Both the position numbers and the translations under genes were made by a program. A stretch of 64,000 nucleotides of DNA from Massariosphaeria phaeospora. Lineage: Eukaryota; Ascomycota; Dothideomycetes; Pleosporales. Location: contig JAADJZ010000028.1 of NCBI GenBank assembly GCA_011032825.1, positions 186,001 to 250,000 of the forward strand, written 5' to 3'. The notes beneath the pieces are model-generated. The model was not told the DNA's origin and made no database searches. It saw only the letters and a program-made list of their open reading frames with translations. How positions within the stretch are numbered: the stretch's first letter is position 1; each line of letters begins with the position of its first letter. This document shows, piece after piece, positions 43,202-54,791 of the stretch.

Positions 43202-44101
43202 ATGATCCCCTTCCTCCCCCTCGCAACCCGCCTCCTCCCAGGCATCAGCGTCCCCGACACACCCCTAATCACCGGCTCCATCGCGCTCGCCCAAGACAAG
43301 CTCCCCGAAAGCCTCTTCAACCACGTCATGCGCTCCCGGCTGATCGGCCAAGCCTCGATCAACCGGCTGCCAGCTGCAAACCGGTCCGTAGTCGACGAGG
43401 AGGCGCATGGTGTGGCGGCTATATTGCATGATCTGGGATTGTAGGTGGTAGGAGTCTCTTTTTTGGGGAATGTCTTGTTGCAATGCAAACCAGTGGACGG
43501 GTTTCGGTTTCCAGGTTTACATACTGTAGGTCCTTTAGTGCGAAGTTGACGAGTAGCACAGCGCCTTCAACACCACCATCATCTCCCCAGACCGCCTCTT
43601 CGAAGTCGACGGCGCCATGGCCGCACGCGCCTATCTGCACACCTCCAACCTAAACACCAGCGCCTGGGACGCGCCGCGCATCTAGCTCGTCTGGGACGCC
43701 ATCGCGCTGCACACACAAGCCGACATCACCAAGTTCAAAGAGCCATTAGTGGCCTACACGAGTTCAGGCACGCTTGCCGAGATCGTAGGCCAAGACATTG
43801 CGAACTATCAATTCGTACGAGCCCCTTGTCTTGTTTGCTACAGAGCACAGTTACTGATCAGATATAGGGAGGTCCTGTTATTAATGTTAGTAAGACGGAG
43901 TGGGATGCCATATATGAAGCGTACCCGAAGAAGAAGTTCCGGACGCAGTTTTTCGACACGGTGAGTTATCTGTGTAAGACTAAGCCGGCTACGACGTACA
44001 ACAATTTCCTTGTGGGGGTCGGGGACAGGTTCACGCCGGGGTATAATAAGACGAGGAAGCTTACGGTTGATTTACTCGATGCGTTATTGACTGATGAGTG
44101 A
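43202..44101 (+). pseudogene. HD-domain protein (cyanamide hydratase-like) with a nonsense codon
   Basis: Exons 43202-43440, 43562-43814 and 43868-44101, with introns of 121 and 53 nt, close in phase to 241 codons. The protein shows VPDTPLITGSIALAQ, LFNHVMRSRLIGQ (first metal-ligand His region), AHGVAAILHDLG (HD pair), FEVDGAMAARAYL and LCKTKPATTYNNF, the pattern of fungal HD-superfamily proteins related to cyanamide hydratase. In exon 2 a TAG at 43683-43685 stands between DAPRI and LVWDAIALHT; homologues normally carry Gln there, and CAG-to-TAG is the C-to-T change expected from RIP. Exon 3 is otherwise intact. The MRSRLIG segment differs from the usual MRSWLFG. Originally it would have been a cytosolic metal-dependent hydratase or hydrolase; now probably non-functional. 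Confidence 0.75.
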
Positions 44102-44483
44102 GGAGTGTGGCTTCGGGCTGCAGCTGCGGCTGCGGCTTGAGCGCAGTTGGTTGTTGATAGTATTGGTTTTGCATGCGGTATATCGCGGATATCCAGGCAG
44201 ACTGCACTGAATAACGCTTATATGTGTGCTCTTATACATGCGTGCATGCGAGGTCTTTAGGAATGTGTTGGGAACGACATATGATGCGACTTTGGTTTAA
44301 GATAAGCGGAGGTATAGCTGGGACGTTCGAGTTCGGTACCGATAAAGCGTTGAGTACTTGTATACTGGCTGCAAATTGACCATAATCGTGTAACGTTGAC
44401 ATCTTCTGGATTGAAGATGACACAACCGGTAGCGTGGCATGGCGAAGCCCTCGCACCAGTATATATCGATGCGGGTTCCGACG
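44102..44483. other. Intergenic between convergent genes
   Basis: Contains a GGCTGCAGCTGCGGCTGCGGCTTG run at 44113-44137 just after the HD gene. No gene. Confidence 0.3.
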
Positions 44484-46547
44484 TTAGATGATCGTGATCT
44501 CGTGCTTTTCCAGCGTCTCGTCCGAGGCGAAAACCGGCCATTGCTCTTCAGGCCTGTATAGTTGCTCAAAGTAGCCAACCCGCCTGTACACACCTACCCT
44601 TTCGCCAACCGGCCTCAAAACCAATCCATAGTCCGTCCGGCACCCGCGACTAGGCCCGTCGCAAAACAAATTGGACAGAACGAGCAGCGCGTGAAGATCT
44701 CTTTCTGACCCATCCGGGCTGTCGGCGACAAAACGGTCTCTCCAATCTACACTTCCCAATCTATTCGAACGAGAAGAAAGCCCTTGTAGTGGTCCTTTCA
44801 CAATGAGTTCTGCCCTTTTCAGCTGTCCGTTCGACTTTTGATCGGCGTCAATAGATACGGATACTGACTCCAGTTTCCAGCCATGATCGGCTGTCATCAC
44901 CCCCAGACCCAGAGAAGTGGAGACCGGCCCGTCTACGGCGGCCCAAGACCAGGAGGGGGCTCGATATGGGCCCGAATAGGCAGGACTTAAGTGACCCGAT
45001 CGGTCTACTGCACGATACCATAGCAGTCCCTCGGGAAGTGCGTCTTTCCAGAGTCCGGCTACGTTTTCCATACCGGTGGTTTCCTCTAGCTTCGATATGA
45101 TACCATGTATAGCTACTAGTTTGTCCTGGCTACAAGTGAGCCTACACTTCGAATACTCTTCGATTAGCCCGTTATATGACGCTTGGAACGAAAACAGATC
45201 GGGACACGCGACTCGAAGGGACGACATACGCGCTAGCGATTTGAAAACTAATTTCAGGTTGAACCACAAATTAGACGTGTTTTCGTACTTAGGTGTCGTA
45301 AGAAAGTTTGGGGAGAGTTCATTCGTTACACATGTGACGCATTCCCACATCATCACCTCTTCGCCGTAGATCAGAGTTCGGGGCGACAGCGTGCGTTCTT
45401 GTAGGACCCATCCACGTGAATGTAACTCATTGTCGTTGAGCATCTCCTGGCAAGGGTCTCGCGCCCAAATCACCCCAAGCTTTTCATTACTGAACGGGTA
45501 GGGTAGAAATTTTAGGGGATTGCGAGTAACAAAACATCCACTACCGGGAGAGTCTTTGTTAGTGAGCACTGCAATAGTGCATACACTTCCACGGTATATG
45601 TCACCCATATTTGCTGATTCGTTTTCCCAATCATATGCAGAATCCTGAATAATACAAAGTGAATCGATCCAGAGATACCGGTAGCCAAGCTGGCGAGTAA
45701 CTATCACTGCATGTTGGAATGTGAGCGGGATCTCTTCCATTGCAATGTTTTCCATGAGTCGCGACAGTGTTGATTTGGCAAGTTTCAAGATCGGCTCCGG
45801 TGGCCATCGATGGCTGAGTGTAAGATATTCCAATCTTTTTAGGGCGGATCCCGTACTTATCTGTGTTACAAGCCGTAACCTGAGCCGGAAACCAGATGTA
45901 GAATCGCCGACATCAATCAATCGAGTTGGGCGAATTGATACAGACTGGTAGGCCTTGATGCATTCGTAATGGGAAAGGCAACACCGGTGAAGCCACGCTT
46001 TGGCCAAAGCAAAGCTTTCTTTTGATCCAGTTGACAGCCTCAAAGCTGAGGGGTGTGATTCGAGGACCGAACCGTTGCGGCTACAAGATATAGTTTTGCG
46101 TTTAATTCCTCGCGCAGGCTGACTGATAGTGATCAAAAATGGTTCCGAAGATGTGCGGTGGACTTCCCATCCAAAACCAATGACTAGCAGGAGTCCTTGC
46201 CAGCTCTTCGAGTTCGGCTCCTCAGAGACATCGAATGATTCGTCTGGCCAAGCGGTAAATTCCCTCTCGGGCGTGTTACTTAGAAGGGCGCAGAAGTGGC
46301 ATCCGTATGAGGCTGACATTTCTAGATCAGCAATACTGGCATGGTGTGGGATAGTCTCATGATAAGAATAATGACCGCCTCGAACAGCGTCGACAACGCC
46401 GAAGTCTTCTGCGAGGAACTTCGATTTCGATATGGCAGCCTGGCAAATGGAACAGAGCACGTTTGGCGTGAAGCTCGCTTCCGGATCAGCCAGCACCTTA
46501 GCTTCCAACACGCGTTGTGCAGCCTCGCTGTTCTGGTATCTGGGCAT
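44484..46547 (-). CDS. HET-domain protein (heterokaryon-incompatibility type)
   Basis: Single exon, 687 aa. An N-terminal CSICQAAI with a further YGCHFCALL pair is common before HET domains. The HET domain spans about 241-390: YLTLSHRWPP, EIPLTFQHAVIVTRQLGYRY, LWIDSLCIIQD, WENESANMGDIYRGSVCTIAV, and later SRGWVLQERTLSPRTLIYG. The C-terminal half includes APSWSWAAVDG, also typical of this class. HET proteins trigger growth arrest or cell death when incompatible hyphae fuse, and some belong to NLR-type immune systems; there is no NACHT or repeat domain here. The recognition partner cannot be inferred; no small HET-s-like or SNARE gene lies beside it. Confidence 0.9.
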   Translation of the reverse strand: MPRYQNSEAAQRVLEAKVLADPEASFTPNVLCSICQAAISKSKFLAEDFGVVDAVRGGHYSYHETIPHHASIADLEMSASYGCHFCALLSNTPEREFTAWPDESFDVSEEPNSKSWQGLLLVIGFGWEVHRTSSEPFLITISQPARGIKRKTISCSRNGSVLESHPSALRLSTGSKESFALAKAWLHRCCLSHYECIKAYQSVSIRPTRLIDVGDSTSGFRLRLRLVTQISTGSALKRLEYLTLSHRWPPEPILKLAKSTLSRLMENIAMEEIPLTFQHAVIVTRQLGYRYLWIDSLCIIQDSAYDWENESANMGDIYRGSVCTIAVLTNKDSPGSGCFVTRNPLKFLPYPFSNEKLGVIWARDPCQEMLNDNELHSRGWVLQERTLSPRTLIYGEEVMMWECVTCVTNELSPNFLTTPKYENTSNLWFNLKLVFKSLARMSSLRVACPDLFSFQASYNGLIEEYSKCRLTCSQDKLVAIHGIISKLEETTGMENVAGLWKDALPEGLLWYRAVDRSGHLSPAYSGPYRAPSWSWAAVDGPVSTSLGLGVMTADHGWKLESVSVSIDADQKSNGQLKRAELIVKGPLQGLSSRSNRLGSVDWRDRFVADSPDGSERDLHALLVLSNLFCDGPSRGCRTDYGLVLRPVGERVGVYRRVGYFEQLYRPEEQWPVFASDETLEKHEITII

Positions 46548-47268
46548 AGTTGAGACGTGAATGGAAGAGAAATGGAATAGATGGATTGATGTGTAGTGTA
46601 GGAGTAAGAGTTGAGCGCGTCAGCAGGAGAGAAGGCTGTAGATAAAGGCGGAGCCCCGTTCGTACATGCTTGCGCGCGCCGCCAGCTAAACGCTTATCCT
46701 GCTTCTGTGCTGCCCAGTAGCTGAGCCCATGTTGCTCAGGCCAAGGCATGTTTGCAGCCATGCAGGTAATATGCCTCGGGAGACTTCGCTTAAACGGACC
46801 CACAGTGGGCCCGTTTTTGTCCGCCCCTGCGAGCCACGAAATCCTTCACGACCTCACACCCTTCACGCTGCACTCTGCGCTCGATAAGAGGGTTCCTCAT
46901 TGCGTCGGATGCTATCCAGCGATCCGTAATAGAGTCCCAGTGAAGTACATAACAGGTGCTGCCGTCTCACCCAGCAAGCCACCTTGTAGAGTATATGATG
47001 CCGCCATGGCGACAGCCCATCCGCACCGCAGCAGCATAGCACAGCTAACCGCTCACATCGCATACCTAGACACGCCCAGTTCGCAGCGCGCCAGCCATGC
47101 CCCTCGCAGCACAGACGAGAGTCGCCCTTCCCCTTCGGAACCACGCGGCGCTCGAGACGCACATCCATATACCCACTGTCTACAGTATTCGATGCTCTAG
47201 TGAAGCACAAAGACGTGGTCGAGGCCGTGTAAGAAGTCGAGTTGAGGGAAGCGGGGGCGAGTCATTCA
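46548..47268. other. Intergenic between the HET gene and the DUF6699-like gene
   Basis: Promoter side of the HET gene (minus) and 3' flank of the next minus-strand gene. Frames on both strands are not protein-like. Confidence 0.3.
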
Positions 47269-48120
47269 TTACTCGTCACCACCCTTCTTCTTCTTCTTCG
47301 AGGGTGCGGCCGCGCCTTCCTTCTTCTGGTGCACGACGAAGCGCGTGTAGCACTCTTCGGGGTCCCACTCGAAGCCGGCGAGGACGGGCAGCTCGAGCTC
47401 GTCATCGGCCTGGGCGACTCGGGTTAGCGGGATACTTGAGCAATGCGGGTTGGCACAAAGGGGCTGGAGCGATCTTGTGGCGTCGACATGGTGCTGCACC
47501 GCGAGGAAAGGAGACATACCTTCTTCTTGAACTGCTTGTGGATGGCGTCTAACGCGTCCTTGATGGTGACGCCCTTGAGGTTGCGTGCCGTGACCTCTAG
47601 GCCCAGCGGGAAGTGTAGGTCGATCTTCTTGATCATAGGGTCGGTGAGAGGCTTCTTCAGCACATCCTTGTCGTCCAGTGTCCCCGGCGACGTGTTCAGC
47701 TTCCTGCACAGTCGATGAGTCAGCCTCGTGCGACGCAATTGAGAGTGACCGAGGTGGTCCGATCGACTGCGGGGTCGTCGGCCACCACCGGAAGACACAG
47801 AAGAGGCAGAAGACGTAGGTCAAAGGCAGGTCAAAGGTAAGTGCGAAGAGAATTCACATACCAGTTCAGCTTCTGTGTCTCGGGAGCAATCTTGATCACT
47901 TTCTTCTCCTTCTCTGTCATCCTGTCAGCCCCACATCCCCCTCATCCACTCGTCATCTCACGCCATCGCAGGAAGGAGCGAGCCACATACCCAAGTCATT
48001 GATGTTGTAGACACCGACCACGGACGAGCTAGCTCTCCGGTGGCCCTTCCTGATGTCCTTTGGCGGCTCGTCCACAAGCGAATCGACCTTGGAGAGGGCG
48101 TTCTCGGTTTCAGCTGCCAT
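47269..48120 (-). CDS. DUF6699-like small protein, four exons
   Basis: Exons 48120-47991, 47913-47862, 47703-47520 and 47409-47269; introns of 77, 158 and 110 nt; 168 aa. Start MAAETENALSKVDSLVDEPP; the joins NDL-EKEKKVIKIAPETQKLNW-KLNTSPGTLDD, then IHKQFKKK-ADDELELPVLAGFEW, restore a smooth sequence. The central part (LNWKLNTSP, DLHFPLGLEVTARN, VTIKDALDAIHKQF) matches the pattern I know as DUF6699, a fungal domain of unknown role. The protein ends WDPEECYTRFVVHQKK and a lysine run, suggesting nucleic-acid or ribosome contact, but this is inference. The ORF that reads through the introns on this strand is not the product. Confidence 0.7.
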
Positions 48121-49352
48121 GACTGCTGTGATGGTGTGATAGCGGGCTGACGAGCAAGTAGGAAGGAGCAGAGCAGGCTACGAGGGCAGAGTTGATGAAA
48201 GAGCTACAAAGCAGCAGAGCTTGGGAGGGAGAGACGATGGCAGGAGATGATGGTCAGGCACAGGTGCGAGTGTGAGAGAGGAGAGAGAGAAGCAGCAGCG
48301 GAGGGAGGGCGCAGTAAAAGAGGGGTTCACTCTGCGCCGGAAGGCCCAGGAGCATCGGATGTCACTTGATCACCACCACCCACCCCCACCGGCCAATGGA
48401 ATGCCGCTAGCCGCTCCAGCTCATCCGTGCACGGACCGCGCGTCTGGGGTAAATGCGGGGTGAGCTCCCGCTCAGCTCCACCCCCCTTTCACAGCCAGGC
48501 ACCACCACACGAGCAGCGCCGGTTGTTAGACAAAGCAAACACACGCCTCGAGGCCGGTGAGCCTGTTTGCTTCGAGTTGCAAGGCGCTTTTTGCAGCGTT
48601 TGTTCTCCAGAGCGTGCTGCAGAGGCTGCACGGGTGGTGGCATGACCTCACGCGACCGGCCGAGCTGGGCCGCTACGTCATTGGAAACCGCGCATCAGTT
48701 TAGGTAAGGAAGGAAGGACCGCAGGACGGCCGCGTACCCACATCACGCGAGGGGTAGGTTTGGCTGGATTGGATCGGCCCGGTATGAAGAGCCCGTAACT
48801 CCGAAGGTTTCAACGCGTAAGCACGACGGGAGAGGGCGTAGACCTGCACCGGCAACAAACACTCGCAACAAGGCAGTTAGAGCACGCAAGACGTCAGCAA
48901 GCCAAACCACCGCAAGCAAGACTCGCCGTCTAGAGCATGCATCTCAGGTACAACCGAGACAGACCAGACACACAATCACGTAGGTTTTCAAAGCGTAACC
49001 ATGACAGACTAGATATAGAGCACCGGGAAGAGTGACCCAGGACCCGCATGCACCAACATAACACCGAGCAATCGAGATGCAACCCAACCATCCATGATGC
49101 GCCCGTACCAGCAACGACGACTAACCCAAATCACCTACGTATTGTTTCCGATTGAACACGAACTATACAACAACAGCGCATGCCGTACGGCGTTGGCGTC
49201 AATATACATATATATAGCGAGAATGAATCATCCATCATCCATCATCAATTTATGCACGCTGTGGTAGACCATCTGATTCAATTCTATTTCATTTCAGACC
49301 CATCGTATCACATCCACCCCTCCACCCCTCACCCCCCCTCATCCCCATCCCC
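48121..49352. other. Intergenic, purine- and CA-rich
   Basis: Upstream region of the DUF6699-like gene with GAGAGAGGAGAGAGAGAAG (48273-48291), then sequence without genes. CATCCATCATCCATCATC occurs at 49230-49247 and C-rich runs at 49315-49350, next to the 3' end of the aldo-keto reductase. Confidence 0.3.
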
Positions 49353-50578
49353 CTACGAATGCCCCACCACCGCCCTCGCCTGATACAGCTCCTCCAAATA
49401 CGCCTCCTCCTCCGCACTCAACACTTTCCCCCTCGCCCCCAGCGCCTCGTCCATGCGCTCCGCAGAGCTGAACCCGATAATCGGGGAAGTGACGCGCTTG
49501 TTGATCCACGCGAGCGCAACGTGCGCCATCTTCCAGTCGTGCTTCTGCGCCAGCTCCTGCACGCGCTCGATGGTCTTCTTGTCGGCGACTTCGCGGCCCG
49601 TCGTCAGCACGTTGGCTTGCTGCTCGCTAGACGAGCGCGTGGTGCTGCCGAAGGAGGAGGGGGGGCGGGCGAGGTGGCCGCGGCAGAGGGGGGCCCACTG
49701 GGAGGGAGGTGTTAGTAGAGGGGATGGTGAGAGATAAGGGAAGAGAAGAGAAGAGACATACCGGAATCAAGCCCACGCCCGTACTATCGCAATACCGATT
49801 CATCTCGCGCTCCTCCTCGCGATACAGCAAATTATAATGATTCTGCATGCTAACAAACTTCGTCCACCCCCTCTTCTCCGCCGCATGTTGCAGCTGCGCA
49901 AACTCAACCGCCCACATGCTACTCGCGCCAATATAGCGCACCTTGCCGCTCTTGACCAAGTCGTGCAGCGCCTCCATAGTCTCCTCGACGGGCACCGACT
50001 TGTCGAAGCGGTGGATCTGCAGCAGGTCGACGTAGGCGAGGTCGAGGCGCTTGAGCGACGCGTCGACGGCTTCGAAGATGGCCTGGCGCGACAGCCCGCC
50101 GCGGTTGACGTAGTCGCGGAGTTGCGGCAGCTCGGTCGGGTACTTGACGGTGCGGATGCTGGGGTCTTCGCCGATGTAGCCGAAGCATTTGGTCATGATG
50201 ACGAGTTTGTTGCGCGGGAGGTTATACTTTTTAATGGCTTTGCCGATGAGTTCTTCGGAGGTGCCGTTGGAGTAGACGTTGGCTGTCGGGATGGTTGTGG
50301 TTAGCATTCTTCAGTCGAATGTAAAGGTCTGAAGGGAACGCACCTGTGTCCCAGCTGGTTATCCCCCGGTCGTACGCTGCCTTTAGGAGCGGCAATGCCT
50401 CTTCCTCTTCAATGACCCAAGGTTGCCATTTCTTGGAGCCAATGCTCATAGCACCAAGAATTGGAACTGAGACTCGTAGTCCACTCTTTCCTAGCTGTCT
50501 GTACTCCGCCTTTGACTCCGCGAGCAAGTCTTTTATGATTCCGTCTGCACGTTCTTGGTCTTTGTCCTGGTCTGTCAT
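49353..50578 (-). CDS. Aldo-keto reductase, three exons
   Basis: Exons 50578-50344, 50282-49762 and 49697-49353; introns of 61 and 64 nt; 366 aa, a normal length. The (beta/alpha)8 barrel signature is complete: [20 protein letters not shown], catalytic Asp77 and Tyr82 in [11 protein letters not shown], Lys110 in VIMTKCFG, and His169 in [39 protein letters not shown] and [12 protein letters not shown] follow, and [19 protein letters not shown] is the NADPH-side motif. It reduces carbonyls with NADPH in the cytosol. Sequence style resembles fungal versiconal hemiacetal acetate reductase and norsolorinate reductase-type AKRs, but no secondary-metabolite cluster surrounds it, so a general role is as likely. 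The intron at WDT|AN restores the active site and confirms the model. Confidence 0.9.
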
Positions 50579-51251
50579 GGTGGCGTTCTATCGTTGGCGG
50601 GGTCAATTTTCGAGGTGGGGTATACTTGATGAGGGCTCTTTGGAAAGACAACTAGGTTCTTCACTCCTCTTATACCTCTTGCGGGACATCATCTTGCGGT
50701 TAATTACAAACCGACTACGGAAGAATTGCTGCGCGCGGGATTTGCGGCGATAGACAGTTGCTAAGTTCGTGGTGGGGTGTCGCGACGACGAAAACTGACG
50801 TCGGATCTGATGCACCACATCAAGAAGTAACATGCGCGACCAATAATTCCAGCTATTCTGGGTACGTGGCGAAGTTATGGCTTCATGCGCCCTGCGTCCT
50901 TCATCGATTTACACCAAATTTTACCAAGACGCATCCATCCACACTGGAGGTTGAAACATGAGGCGATATTCACTCACCGTACGCGTGGCGTTGCTGACGT
51001 TCGATGACGTTCGATGATTGATGAAATTGCTGACCCTCGTGCTGAGAGAGCTACCGGGCGGACATATTCGTAATTACGTAGCCAGTTCAGCGCAACGACA
51101 TGCCAATGTGTGCAGACTAGAGAATCACCCTCATGATCTAGTTGGCGATATTGACTTATTGAACATTGTTTTGGAGCTTTATCCCCCAAGACGCCTGTTC
51201 CTGTGCCATAATGCAGAGAAGCTCATGCCCACGAAAGAAACCACATTTTCC
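50579..51251. other. Intergenic
   Basis: Promoter side of the aldo-keto reductase and 3' flank of RPL9; no gene seen. Confidence 0.3.
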
Positions 51252-52536
51252 CTAGGACTCCTCCTCGATGTTGCCCCGCTCCGACACGTAGATACCGTCC
51301 AAGAACTTTCGGATATCCTTGTTGCGGACTTGGCAGATCTGCTGGATGTCGGCGGCGCTCTGCGATACGTCCTCGAGACTCTGGGAGTTGCGTTAGCCAT
51401 GCTACTGGGGATGTGTCGGGCCAGTCTCACGTTGCCAAGGAGCTGGAGCTCATCCTTTACGTTCTTCGATGGCTCGACATCAACACCAGGCCTCATTACA
51501 ACCCGTCGCACGAGCTTCTCGCCAATGAAGTTCCTGATCTCAACCTCGTATATGTCGTCCTTGTTCTTCTCGACGTTGACGTTGATGGGGAAACTGCATG
51601 GGAAGTCAGTCTAAACGTTACGATGATAATGATGACACCGGGTGGGTAACAAGGTCGAGTGTCCGCTGATCTTCCATACGGTGCGGTTTGTGAAGTCCAG
51701 CCTCGTGGGCGCTGGCATGCCATAGCCAGCAGGCCCACGCCCTCAGCCATACTCCAAGATCGCGGCTGGTGCGGACAGTTCGAGGGGAAGAACGTGGTCG
51801 GGGTTGGGTATTCTGGGTGACCTACTGGGCATATACGTATCGCATCCTAGCCTAGTTAGTCTCAATATTGCCGCGCCTCAACGAGTGCGCTTACTTGTAT
51901 CTGTATCCCTTGGTGACGCCGATGATCAAGTTGTTCTATTTGTATCAGTCCGTTGACTTGAGTTCGCTTTCGCTCCTTTCTTTCGGGAATATTCGACGTA
52001 CGATGAGGGTTCGGACAGTTCGGATGGTAGCGACGCTCTTTCGGGAGCCGTGGTGGAGCTCGATCTTGATGACATTGCTCTTGGGCTGCGCAAATCCTTT
52101 AGTCTCCACCGATTCAAAGTCTGGGTCCACAACGTACGTGAGTGAAGCTGACGGCCAAGTGACCCAGCGACTTCGTGAGTTTGCCCTGGTACAATGAGTT
52201 TCGGATCGGCAGGTTTTCGTCGCGGTGCACTTACTCGGGGACCTATGCGCACAATGTCAGTCACCGAAACCCATAAACCAAAGACTTCTCACGACTCACC
52301 CTCAACAACAACGTGCCTGGTCTTGATAGACACCTTGACCCCCTCGGGGATCTCGAGCAATTCCTCGGAGTGGCTGTTGCGCAACTGTCAGTCTACATTG
52401 AAGCATTTGGGGCATGTGTGAGTGCGTCGTTCGAGCTGGGTCCTAGGGTGTGTCCAAGGCCAATTTCGAGGAATGTGATGGTGTTGAACGACGTAGCTGG
52501 TATGAAAAGGGGGTATATTGCGTACATGTACTTCAT
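51252..52536 (-). CDS. RPL9: 60S ribosomal protein L9 (uL6), nine exons
   Basis: Exons on the minus strand: 52536-52526, 52373-52300, 52242-52235, 52185-52138, 52085-52002, 51935-51895, 51846-51826, 51593-51431 and 51380-51252. Joined, they give 192 aa: [140 protein letters not shown]. This is the full uL6 protein of the large ribosomal subunit, of the usual length (191 aa in yeast). Eight introns, mostly 48-66 nt but 152 and 232 nt at two places, and exons of only 11, 8 and 21 nt hide the gene from ORF-based searches. Every junction has GT..AG and closes in phase. Confidence 0.93.
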
Positions 52537-53075
52537 CGTGGAGGTTGCTGCTGGGTTGAGTTGGCGGAGGCGTGGTCGATATTGTCGCAAAATGGAGTTG
52601 CATCTGTGGGCGCGGAAAAACTGCTAGCCGACGCTTGCCGCTAAGCCGTTTTAGCTCCGCCTTGCAAAACGTCAACGCACAACCTGCCGACATACGAATT
52701 GACTTGTCTCTCTCTATGCGACATAACGACAAGACATCTCAGTTCACTCAGCGAAGGCGCGCGCAGCGACGAGCTGTTCGTGGAGCGTCTTCTAATCTAT
52801 CCCGATCAATCCCACCCAGAATATCCCACGACTTCCCATAGGCTTCTATCACAGATCACTTGTTGGAACAAGTAAGATGTGTTTCCGCCGATGCCGAAAC
52901 AGCGTACGAGGTACCACCGTAGAATCATTCAGAAGACGGTACGAAGAGGGCGTTCGCAAAACGATACCAGCTTTTATTTTTGAAAGTCCGAAAGACAGGG
53001 TATACGATCTCATACTACAACGCCGCCTCTACCACCGAAAATAACAAAGTCAACGAATGACCTCAAATTGAGGCC
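52537..53075. other. Promoter region of RPL9 and 3' flank of the MFS gene
   Basis: No gene. On the minus strand, upstream of RPL9, the sequence is mixed with some C/T tracts; no ribosomal-protein promoter element could be assigned with certainty. Confidence 0.3.
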
Positions 53076-54791
53076 TCATAGACTCTGCCGCCCAACAAGC
53101 TTACTCGGCAACCCCGCCGTCGTAAGCACACAAGCCAAGGTGATCCCGCCGGCCAAGTACAACACAGCATTCGGGTTGCTTTCCCCGTCTCCCCCGGCAG
53201 CATACAAGTGCTGCGCGATGAGCGGACTCACGATGCCGAACAGCCTGCCCCAGAAACTCGCGAGTCCGCACGCAGTCCCGCGGATGGGCGCCGGAAACGC
53301 TTCGGGAGTCCATCCGTACAAGACGGCATTGAACATTGACTGGAAAAAGTATTCCATGAGATTGAGGCCGATATTGCCAGCTTGGTTGTTAATGGTGGCG
53401 AAGAGGAAGAGCGAAACAGCCATGAGGGCCGCAGAGCCCATCAGAGTAAGTTTGCGACCGATGCGTGGGGTGTTATAGAGGAGGGAGCCGAGAAGTACGC
53501 CAACGGTGCCTGGGAGGTAGATGTAGATGTAAGATCGGTAGGTGTAGCGGAGGGACAGGTTCAGCGCGCCATTCTTGAGGGCGATAATCCGAGGGAGGTA
53601 CGTGCCTGTTCCTGGTTAGATATATAATATAATAAGTCTAGAGCAGAAGCGGTACACACCTGCTATGGTAAAGCCCATGTAATCGCAGATATATGTCAGC
53701 CAAACGAGGATAGTCAGCCTCGCCATTGTAGCGTTGCTGAACAGAATCTTGAATCTGTCCAGCTCGAGCTTGATCTTCTGACCCCATGTAGTCTGGAGTT
53801 GTTTCGCTCCACCACCCAACATCGGACCCAGACTCTCACTTGACGAATCGAAGTCGTTCTCCAATGTTTGCAGATGTTCCAGCGTCAGGCGGCTCGTGCG
53901 TCCATTCATCTTTGCCACATGCTGCAGCACCGCCACAGCCTTCTCATCCTTTCCTCTGTATACGAGGAACTTGGGACTCTCTTGGAACCGGAAGACCACG
54001 AAGCGCATGAAGAATACGAATAGAGTGATTGCGCCGAGGGTGAAAAGGAGGTAGCGCCAGCCCATGTTGTCGCCCTTGAGGCAGCACTGTTCACCGGCAC
54101 CGACCCTGTTGCAAGCCTTTAGAGGACTGGACTCGGAGAAGTTGGGCGAGCAGGAATGGTTTGGAATGAAGCCGTACGCGATCACGCTGCAAATGACAAC
54201 ACCGATGGGCTGGAAGATCGACAGTAAAGGTAGTAGCCATCTCCGATTTTGCGGTGTGAACTCGAGCGTGATGGTCGTATCGATTGGTATGTTTCCACCC
54301 ACACCGAAACCCACAAACGCTGTGAGCACTAGGATAGCATCGTAAGAGTCCGGGATGCCCAGACATAGTCCGAAAACACTAGCGATGAGGACCGTAAGGT
54401 TGAAGGCCCATTGCCTCCCGATAATGTCCACAAGAACCCCCCATACAAAAGCGCCAGCAGTGAGACCAGCTGAAAATGCAGTGGAAAGGTTGCCCGTCTG
54501 GTTATCAGCGAATCCGAGCTCCTGCTGCATAGGACTGAGGACAAGACCGAAAGCCTGAGCCCACATGAGATCAATCATGTAGCCGAAGCCACAGAGGCCC
54601 CAAAGGTACCACTGGTACTTGCCCATGCCCATGGAGTCGATTTCGCGATTGATCAGAATACATTTTCGCTCGTAGAGGGTCGTAATTTCGCCGTCCAGTT
54701 CAGCGTCGAGTGACCGAGGGTGTGGGGGTGAGGCGTTGATGTCATCTCTGCCCTTGAGAGCTTCTTTGTCGCGTTCCATCGCGTTAGCCAT
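53076..54791 (-). CDS. MFS transporter (SP/SV2-like), two exons
   Basis: Exons 54791-53660 and 53611-53076; the 48-nt intron (GTGTGT..CTAACCAG) splits a Gly codon; 555 aa. The ATG at 54791 (A at -3, G at +4) is preferred to 54881. About 60 hydrophilic residues precede the first helix. Twelve membrane segments fit, starting with WYLWGLCGFGYMIDLMW and FSAGLTAGAFVWGVL. Loop motif GVLVDIIGRQWAFN is the MFS signature between TM2 and TM3. A long cytosolic loop (EKAVAVLQHVAKMNGRTSRL to KIKLELDRFKILF) separates the halves. PRIGRKLTLMG is the matching motif in the second half and EAFPAPIRGTACGLASFWGR is typical of SP/SV2-like carriers. A plasma-membrane importer of a small organic compound is likely; substrate unknown. 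Confidence 0.88.

Noticed and set aside
47269..47823. Continuous 184-codon minus-strand frame
   Set aside because: It only follows the true last exon at its end; upstream it reads intron sequence. The four-exon model restores a coherent DUF6699-like protein.
51018..51614. 198-codon plus-strand frame
   Set aside because: It is the antisense shadow of the last exons of RPL9.
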